Shown in pieces: positions 5,252-9,225 of a DNA stretch of 9,225 nt (positions are counted from its first letter, which is position 1; the number at the start of each line of letters is the position of its first letter). Source of the stretch: Actinomycetes bacterium (GTDB lineage: Bacteria; Actinomycetota; Acidimicrobiia; Acidimicrobiales; Palsa-688); NCBI GenBank assembly GCA_021808425.1, contig JAKBBS010000135.1:1-9225 (forward strand). The letters run 5' to 3'. The translations under genes and the position numbers were made by a program. Under the pieces are notes generated by a model. The model had not been told where the DNA came from and ran no database searches. It saw only the letters and a program-made list of their open reading frames with translations.

Positions 5252-5552
5252 CTTTGTCTTACGCATCAGGCGCCCAGAAGTTCCACAAGTCGGGGCTCAC
5301 CTTTGTCTGCGTGACGGGTTGGGCGATGTTGGTGGTCGGATCCCCTCGCCGATGAGGTGGCGGATCGGGTCAGCGGGGGCTGGGTGCAGTTGGCTGAGCG
5401 GTGTCACCAGCGGGGAAGCGCGCTGTGTGGGTCCGGGCCGAGCGGCGCTGCGCCGAGAGGGTTGCGGCGAGCACGGGGACCAGCACGGCTGCGACGGCGA
5501 GATGCATGCAGGCGAGGGCGACGCGTTGGGTGATCGTGATGCCGTGCCCGGA
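5180..5552. repeat. Long direct repeat, copy B (diverged and disrupted)
   Basis: The second copy of the segment at 548-918. Its left end is the IS3 insertion. Its right end lies at about 5552-5555, after which the DUF6069 homology stops abruptly. Peptides encoded by the DUF6069 part differ at about 10 of 59 residues from copy A, mostly conservatively (Val/Ile/Leu exchanges). This suggests that the copy diverged while still coding, and was broken later. Confidence 0.92.
5258..5284 (-). promoter_or_regulatory. Duplicated ECF-type promoter
   Basis: Minus-strand GGAAC (5284-5280), a 16-base spacer and CGTAAG (5263-5258), identical to the promoter of the intact sigma gene, spacer included. Transcription from here would run through the sigma remnant into the IS3 orfA gene. 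Confidence 0.65.
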
Positions 5553-5555
5553 AAC
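5370..5555 (-). pseudogene. 3' remnant of a DUF6069-like gene
   Basis: The minus strand encodes GHGITITQRVALACMHLAVA, AVLVPVLAATLSAQRRSART and HTARFPAGDTAQPTAPSPR-stop, closely matching the last ~59 residues of the protein at 736-1251. Upstream of the GHG motif the frame stays open to 5777 (135 codons), but the added part has no membrane helices and no likeness to the first three helices of the family. It looks like a chance extension across a junction near 5553. A functional product is unlikely. Confidence 0.8.
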
Positions 5556-5769
5556 AGGGCCCTGTCCAACTTCATGGGGCACGATCGCCGAGCTGACCAC
5601 GGCGGTTGTCCGCCTGGAAGCTCCGGCGAACCCAGTCCGATTCAGCCCGCATCTCCGATCGGCGATGCGAAGCGACTGGTTGAGACCGCGAAGTGGACGG
5701 TGACCGAGGTTCGCCACCACCACGGTGACATCAGTCCCCGCCACCCAGGCCTGACACACGCAGGTGAAG
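5556..5769. other. Spacer without a recognisable gene
   Basis: About 214 bp between the DUF6069 remnant and the GH5 gene's stop. Open frames cross it on both strands, but none has a ribosome binding site or family resemblance. GGGCCCTGTCC at 5558-5568 contains a short palindrome. I see no clear terminator. Confidence 0.5.
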
Positions 5770-7032
5770 CTATCCACCGGTGGTGAAGTCGTCGTAGAGC
5801 AGTTCCCCGTCCCCGAGCCTGTGATCTTGGCTCCCCTTCTGGCAGGTGAAGTGAGAGAGGGTGGTGAGAGGACCTGTGTAAGTCCTCTGGAAGATGGTGC
5901 CGGGCCAGTCGGCGGCCCAGGCCACGAGACCGACTCCGTGGGCTGGAAGATAGTTGTCCACGAACCAGGGCAGGGTGGTGGCGGTGTCGGGGCCGCAGTG
6001 CGTACTCGAGTTCACGTTGAACGCCGTCACGAGCACCGGCACCGACTGGGCTGCATCACCGAAAGCACGGTTCCATGCGGGTTCGTCCTTGGAAATCGGG
6101 CCACCCGTGAAAGGGAAGTGGATGGCAAAGGCGAGTTGATGGATCGGGTCGGCCACCGGTGGCATCCCGGCCAGGGTCCATCCCTCATTTCCTGCATGGA
6201 GAAGCCCCATCAAAATGATCGGGTTGCGGGCACCGCCCGCTCGGATGGTGTCCACGAGTTGCTGTACGCCCACCGTCTGGAAGAGGCCCTGACTATGCGG
6301 ACCGGGGGCCATGCCACCATTGAGCCAGATCCTCCACGCACCGGGGACGGACGGCTCCAGGAGCGGTTCGTTGAACGCTTCGAACATCACGCCCGGGACG
6401 TTAGCCAGCATCGGGACCACCGCCTGCCAGGCGCGTACCGTCGCCATGGTGGGATTGCCGGCTTGGTGGGTTTCGCCGCTGTGCCGCTCGTCATTCATGT
6501 CGACGATCACAGCCAGTCCCTGCGCCCGGGCCAGCCGTACGTCGGTAGCGAAGTGCTCAAGGTAGCTCTTGGAGTACAGCGCACTCTCGGGGTCGGCGCT
6601 CGGCTGGCCGACGTGGATGCGAAGCGTATTGACGCCCATGCAGCGCAGGGCCTTCAGCTCGGCAGAGCCGAAGGCACGTTGCGCCGCCTCAGCGTTGGCG
6701 TAGGCGGTACCTTTCTGCCGCTGGAGCGCCGCCAGGGCCGCGGGGGAATCCTGTAGGCCCTCGATGATGGCGCCGTGCACGACGAAGGGGCGGTCGCCCG
6801 CCATCAGCTGGTGGCCCGACACCGTAACGTTCTCGCCGCTTGGCAGCGGTACCGGTGGATGGGCGCAGGTGGAGCTGTAGCCGCTTCGTGCAACAGCGGT
6901 TCCTGGCTGCTGCGGTGTCGCCGGGCGGGTACCTGAGCCTGTCGACGCCGGAGTTGTCCTCCCACATCCGAGGGTAGCTACAGCAAGGGTGATGGACCCG
7001 AGGGCGAGGAGCACCCTGTTCTTGCATCGCAT
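5770..7032 (-). CDS. Secreted GH5-type glycoside hydrolase-like lipoprotein, nucleophile position replaced by Ala
   Basis: A 420-residue exported (beta/alpha)8 glycoside hydrolase-like protein, of the sort that acts on beta-glucans or mannans outside the cell. A signal peptide (MRCKNRVLLALGSITLAVAT) ends in a lipobox-like TLGC with Cys23, followed by a Ser/Thr/Pro linker. The barrel starts at about residue 70. GH5 landmarks are visible: R138/H140 (NTLRIH), D178-N180 (VDMNDE), the acid/base pair N221-E222 in FEAFNEP, H305 (AIHF) and the strand-8 Trp372 (AWAADW). The nucleophile is expected as PVLVTE-F, but the strand reads VPVLVTAFN with Ala337 (codon GCG; GAG would be Glu). ATG 7032 is chosen because it directly starts a good signal peptide; the 67 residues added by the longer open frame are Pro/Arg-rich and unlike a protein start. 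No partner gene is visible. Confidence 0.85.
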   Translation of the reverse strand: MRCKNRVLLALGSITLAVATLGCGRTTPASTGSGTRPATPQQPGTAVARSGYSSTCAHPPVPLPSGENVTVSGHQLMAGDRPFVVHGAIIEGLQDSPAALAALQRQKGTAYANAEAAQRAFGSAELKALRCMGVNTLRIHVGQPSADPESALYSKSYLEHFATDVRLARAQGLAVIVDMNDERHSGETHQAGNPTMATVRAWQAVVPMLANVPGVMFEAFNEPLLEPSVPGAWRIWLNGGMAPGPHSQGLFQTVGVQQLVDTIRAGGARNPIILMGLLHAGNEGWTLAGMPPVADPIHQLAFAIHFPFTGGPISKDEPAWNRAFGDAAQSVPVLVTAFNVNSSTHCGPDTATTLPWFVDNYLPAHGVGLVAWAADWPGTIFQRTYTGPLTTLSHFTCQKGSQDHRLGDGELLYDDFTTGG

Positions 7033-7336
7033 TAATTCCGCAGGGTAGCGGGACTCTGTAAGCAAATCGTGATGAGCCGGACAGAATCTTGTGATGAGTG
7101 GGGTCAGCGGTTCGGCGACCTCCACCCTCCACGCTCCACCGTACCGCCTTGGCGCTGCCGGTGACGGTGCGGGTGACCGGCACCCGGGGCCTGGCCAGTG
7201 GAGTTGGCACGGTCTGACGGACATCCACCGCAAGGCGCGCAGCGCCAGGAAGGATGCCCATCATGCCCGCCATGGCAGAACTCGGCCTCGACGCTCTCGT
7301 CTCGTCGGCTCGCTATCCGAGCACCAAGGTGCCCCT
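7033..7336. other. Intergenic region between the GH5 gene and the efflux remnant, with a possible orphan gene start
   Basis: The control region of the GH5 gene and the join to the ABC remnant. A strong ribosome binding site AGGAAGGA (7247-7254) lies 8 bases before ATG 7263 (MPAMAELGLDALVSSARYPS then TKVP). This frame soon runs out of frame through the ABC sequence and has no known likeness, so it may be the 5' stub of another gene cut off at the junction near 7336. No tRNA or terminator is seen. Confidence 0.4.
7069..7098. repeat. Two direct repeats GTGATGAG, 22 bp apart, upstream of the GH5 gene
   Basis: GTGATGAG occurs at 7069-7076 and 7091-7098, each preceded by AATC (AATC-GTGATGAG and AATCTT-GTGATGAG). 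The 22-bp period is about two helical turns, and the repeats lie 37-66 bases before the GH5 start, a normal place for a regulator to bind. No regulator can be assigned. Confidence 0.4.
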
Positions 7337-7543
7337 CGGTATCTCGACGAGGCCGAGCAGCTCGCCGAGCGGATCGCGGTCATGCACGAGGGGCGGATCA
7401 TCGCGGAGGGGACCCTCGCCGAGCTGAAGGCCTTGTTCCCGCCGGCGAAGGTTGAGTATGTGGAGAAGCAGCCGACTCTCGAAGAGATCTTCCTCACGAT
7501 CGTCGGCCTGAGCGGCGCCGACAAGGTCGGGACGCGGCGATGA
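7337..7543 (+). pseudogene. 3' fragment of a DrrA-type ABC transporter ATPase
   Basis: Only the last ~68 codons of a multidrug-export ATPase remain: RYLDEAEQLAERIAVMHEGR, IIAEGTLAELKALFPPAKVE, YVEKQPTLEEIFLTIVGLSG, ADKVGTRR-stop. YLDEAEQLA follows the H-loop region, and the VEKQPTLEEIFL tail is typical of daunorubicin-resistance (DrrA-like) ATPases. The Walker A, signature and Walker B segments are absent; the upstream in-frame sequence is unrelated Arg/His-rich translation. The stop overlaps the permease start (ATGA, 7540-7543), as in intact DrrAB operons. The gene cannot supply a working ATPase. Confidence 0.85.
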
Positions 7544-7818
7544 CCGCCGACGTGTTCGCCGACACCGTCGTGTTGTCGAAGCGGTCGCTGCGTCACGTTC
7601 TGCGCAGCCCGGACACGATCGTCACCACGGCGGTCACGCCGATCGCCATGCTTTTGCTGTTTGTCTACGTCCTCGGCGGCGCGATCCACGTCGGCGGCGG
7701 CAGCTACGTCGACTACCTGTTGCCCGGGGTCCTGCTCATCACTATCGCCTGGTGTGTCGGGCTGCTGGCTGTCGCCTACGTGCTCGCGATGCGCACCTAC
7801 CGGCGCAAGCTCGCCTGA
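7540..7818 (+). pseudogene. Internally deleted DrrB-type ABC-2 permease
   Basis: A 92-codon open frame joining both ends of a drug-export permease. Residues 1-70 (MTADVFADTVVLSKRSLRHV, LRSPDTIVTTAVTPIAMLLL, FVYVLGGAIHVGGGSYVDYL, LPGVLLITIA) are a normal N-terminus with the first membrane helix. Residues 71-92 (WCVGLLAVAYVLAMRTYRRK-LA-stop) look like the last helix and the basic C-terminus of the same family. Members are usually about 240-280 residues, so some 150-190 codons, four helices, are missing near 7750. The frame is kept, but a two-helix product is unlikely to transport. It is translationally coupled to the ATPase fragment (ATGA overlap). Confidence 0.82.
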
Positions 7819-7862
7819 ATGCTCGCAACGATCCCGGGTGCCGACCGCAAAGGATCCCTTCC

Positions 7863-8671
7863 GTGCTGACTATTAGCCAGCTGGCCTCCTACGCCGGTGT
7901 CACCGTGCGGGAGGTCCGCCATTACCATGCCAAGGGTTTGCTGGCCGAGCCGAGCCGAGACCGTTCCGGTTACCGGCGCTACGACGCCGCAGCGGTGGTG
8001 GAGTTGATCAGGGTCCGCACCCTGGCCGATGCCGGGGTGCCGCTGTCGCGGGTGCGTGAACTTCTTGGCGGCGAGCGGCGAGGAGTTCGCGGCGGCGGTC
8101 TCAGACATCGACCTGCGCCTTCGCGCCGAGATCCGTGCGCGTCAACGTCACCGGGAGCGGATCAGCCAGCTCGCGGCGGGCGACAGCCTGGCGCTGCCCC
8201 CAGTAGCCGTCGCCTACCTGGACAGGATGCGCGCCTTCGGTTTCCCGGGAGAGGCTGATCGAGATCGAGCGCGACAGTTGGATCCTGATTGCTGCTCAGA
8301 TCCCCGAGCAGGTGCCCGCCTTCATGGCGATCAAGCACGCCCAGATCGAGCACGAGACGCTGCGCCGGCTGTACCTCGACGTCGGCGACCTCGTCGACTG
8401 TACGCCCGGCGACCTCCGCCTGCCGGTGTTGGCGGACCGCGTCGCGGTCTTCCTCGAAGCGGCAGCCGCCGAGGCCGCAGCCGCCGAGGCCGCAGCCGCC
8501 GAGGCCGCAGGATTCGAGGAGCAACAGCCGATCAGCGACGACCTGATCGCTCTCCTCGACGCCGCGTTCGTCCAGTCCTTCCCGTGTGCGACCCGCCTGC
8601 TGGAACTCCTCGAAGAGCGCGGTTGGACCGGCTGGACGAACATCAGACGAAGAGAGCCTGAAGCTCGATAG
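7863..8671 (+). pseudogene. MerR-family regulator with two single-base frameshifts
   Basis: GTG 7863, with AAAGGA about 8 bases upstream, opens a MerR protein: the helix-turn-helix and wing LTISQLASYAGVTVREVRHY, HAKGLLAEPSRDRSGYRRYD, AAAVVELIRVRTLADAGVPL-SRVRELL. At 8067-8068 one G too many shifts the frame. Homology continues one frame over (AASGEEFAAAVSDIDLRLRA ... LPPVAVAYLDRMRAFGFP), and a second extra G in the GGG at 8247-8249 moves it again (ERLIEIERDSWILIAAQIPE ... LLELLEERGWTGWTN) until TAG 8669-8671. Removing both bases yields one 268-residue protein with an N-terminal MerR domain and a helical effector domain. It lies next to the efflux remnants and may once have regulated them. Real decay and base-calling error in G runs are both possible. 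Confidence 0.85.
8462..8509. repeat. 15-bp tandem repeat, three copies, encoding Ala-Ala-Ala-Glu-Ala
   Basis: GCAGCCGCCGAGGCC occurs three times in perfect tandem (8462-8476, 8477-8491, 8492-8506), plus three bases of a fourth. It lies in the last frame of the MerR pseudogene and gives a short Ala/Glu helix-like linker near its C-terminus. The unit is a multiple of three, so changes in copy number keep the frame. Confidence 0.92.
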
Positions 8672-8729
8672 CGGATCGGTGACCGTACGGGAGAGGAATC
8701 GTCGGATTCTGGGTGAGCAAATCTTGGGT

Positions 8730-8760
8730 TTGACTCTCCAGTCGGTGGAGACGTGATGAT
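8730..8760 (+). promoter_or_regulatory. MerR-type promoter: 19-bp spacer with a central dyad
   Basis: A -35 TTGACT (8730-8735) and a -10 GATGAT (8755-8760) are separated by 19 bases, the overlong spacer typical of promoters activated by MerR-family proteins. The spacer holds the inverted repeat TCTCCA-GTCGG-TGGAGA (8735-8751). The -10 ends 7 bases before ATG 8768, so the mRNA would be leaderless. The downstream MerR protein is the probable self-activator. Confidence 0.75.
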
Positions 8761-8767
8761 CGAAGGC

Positions 8768-9225
8768 ATGGTGATCGGAGAACTGGCAGCGAGTTCCGGG
8801 TTGTCGGTGCGGATGCTGCGGTTTTACGCGGACGCGGGTGTGCTGCCCGAGTCGGGACGCACGGACGAGGGCTACCGGGTTTTCGGGCCCGACGCCGTCG
8901 CGCGGGCACGGCCTGTTAGCGCGTTGCGTGAGCTGGGCGTGGGTCTGCACGACATCAAGGCGGTGCTCGCCGCGGAGACATCGCTGGTCGACGTTGCCGC
9001 CGAGCACGCCCGCGCTCTCGACGCCCAGATCGCCATGCTGCGCTTGCGGCGTGCGGTGCTGCGAGCCGTTATCGGATCCACCGACCCCAAGGGGTTTCGC
9101 CGAGTGTCACTCGGAGTTGCCAGCCCCGGGGGTGGAGGGGTCCGGCTTCGACGACGGCGCCTGAAGCGGCGGCTCGTTCGCGAAGACCGGCGAGTCCGTT
9201 GCCGCGTGAGGGTTGTCCGCCGATG
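8768..9225 (+). CDS. MerR-family transcriptional regulator, 3' part probably lost at a junction
   Basis: ATG 8768 opens MVIGELAASSGLSVRMLRFY, ADAGVLPESGRTDEGYRVFG, PDAVARARPVSALRELGVGL, HDIKAVLAAETSLVDVAAEH, ARALDAQIAMLRLRRAVLRA-VI: a helix-turn-helix with the RFY and GYR wing residues, then the long dimer helix. After about residue 103 (near 9076) the family likeness ends, although the frame stays open to the window edge as an Arg-rich sequence. The same DNA encodes a histidine kinase C-terminus on the other strand from 9069 on, so the extension is almost surely not native. The MerR protein therefore looks cut after its dimer helix and lacks an effector domain. A DNA-binding dimer could still form. 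The start is set by the promoter just upstream. Confidence 0.8.
   Translation, partial: MVIGELAASSGLSVRMLRFYADAGVLPESGRTDEGYRVFGPDAVARARPVSALRELGVGLHDIKAVLAAETSLVDVAAEHARALDAQIAMLRLRRAVLRAVIGSTDPKGFRRVSLGVASPGGGGVRLRRRRLKRRLVREDRRVRCRVRVVRR
9069..9225 (-). CDS. C-terminus of a two-component sensor histidine kinase (partial)
   Basis: Entering from the right edge, the minus strand reads IGGQPSRGNGLAGLRERAAA, SGAVVEAGPLHPRGWQLRVT, LGETPWGRWIR-stop (TAA at 9071-9069). GNGLAGLRERAA is the G2-type glycine motif of the HATPase domain of NarL/DesK-type kinases, and VEAGPL...GWQLRVTL is the closing strand pair of that ATPase fold. Such kinases phosphorylate a partner response regulator, whose gene is often just downstream; here a MerR gene on the opposite strand is met instead. 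The last residues after RVTL may come from the junction. Input signal unknown; only the last ~51 codons are visible. Confidence 0.75.
   Translation of the reverse strand, partial: IGGQPSRGNGLAGLRERAAASGAVVEAGPLHPRGWQLRVTLGETPWGRWIR

Noticed and set aside
5370..5777. A 135-codon minus-strand open frame as an intact gene
   Set aside because: Only its last ~59 codons match DUF6069; the first part lacks membrane helices and a ribosome binding site, so it is a remnant with a chance extension.
5764..6756. A 330-codon plus-strand open frame opposite the GH5 gene
   Set aside because: The GH5 frame on the other strand has a signal peptide and family motifs; this one has none.
8462..8509. The 15-bp tandem repeat as a CRISPR array
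   Set aside because: Contiguous repeats without spacers, in coding sequence; an ordinary coding tandem repeat.
8162..9007. A 281-codon minus-strand open frame across both MerR genes
   Set aside because: It spans the MerR pseudogene, the MerR promoter and the second MerR gene in antisense; its Gly-Cys-Gly repeats are the reverse of the Ala/Glu tandem repeat.

Overview
The window comes from a high-GC actinobacterium (Actinomycetota). The evidence is GC-rich coding sequence, frequent GTG starts, an F420-type split-barrel oxidoreductase, an ECF sigma factor with a GGAAC/CGT promoter, and several promoters that appear to give leaderless transcripts. Genus and order cannot be fixed from the sequence. 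I see no rRNA, tRNA, CRISPR array or phage module.

Bases 1-1866 (minus strand): the first codons of an unknown gene, an ECF sigma factor (20-619) with its own ECF-type promoter, then a three-gene operon reading leftward: a small Arg/Thr-repeat protein, a PPOX/F420 oxidoreductase and a four-helix DUF6069-like membrane protein. A divergent MarR regulator (1956-2429) faces this operon across a short region holding a consensus -35 and an inverted repeat over the -10, so it is the likely controller.

Bases 2430-4266 (plus strand): a Crp/Fnr-type regulator with CRP-like DNA-reading residues, a TGTGA-N6-TCACT site 35 bp after its stop, then a lipoprotein and a small exported protein that overlap. 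The exported protein ends inside a perfect 32-bp palindrome (4258-4289). An IS3-family transposase remnant, read from the other side, ends in the same palindrome.

Bases 4289-5555 (minus strand): a truncated IS3-family element (orfA intact; orfB frameshifted and cut at its first catalytic Asp). It sits in a second, diverged copy of the sigma-factor/DUF6069 junction. That copy keeps the first sigma codons, the whole ECF promoter and the last third of the DUF6069 gene. The duplicated promoter points into the IS.

Bases 5770-7032 (minus strand): an exported GH5-type glycoside hydrolase that has kept its acid/base Glu but has Ala where the catalytic nucleophile Glu is expected.

Bases 7033-9225 (mostly plus strand): a decayed drug-efflux region. 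It holds the 3' end of a DrrA-type ATPase, an internally deleted DrrB-type permease, a MerR regulator with two single-base frameshifts, and a second MerR gene with a textbook MerR promoter (19-bp spacer with dyad). The second MerR gene runs head-on into the 3' end of a histidine kinase. Taken together, 4.2-5.6 kb and 7.3-9.2 kb look like recombination and deletion scars, while 0-4.2 kb and the GH5 gene look intact.
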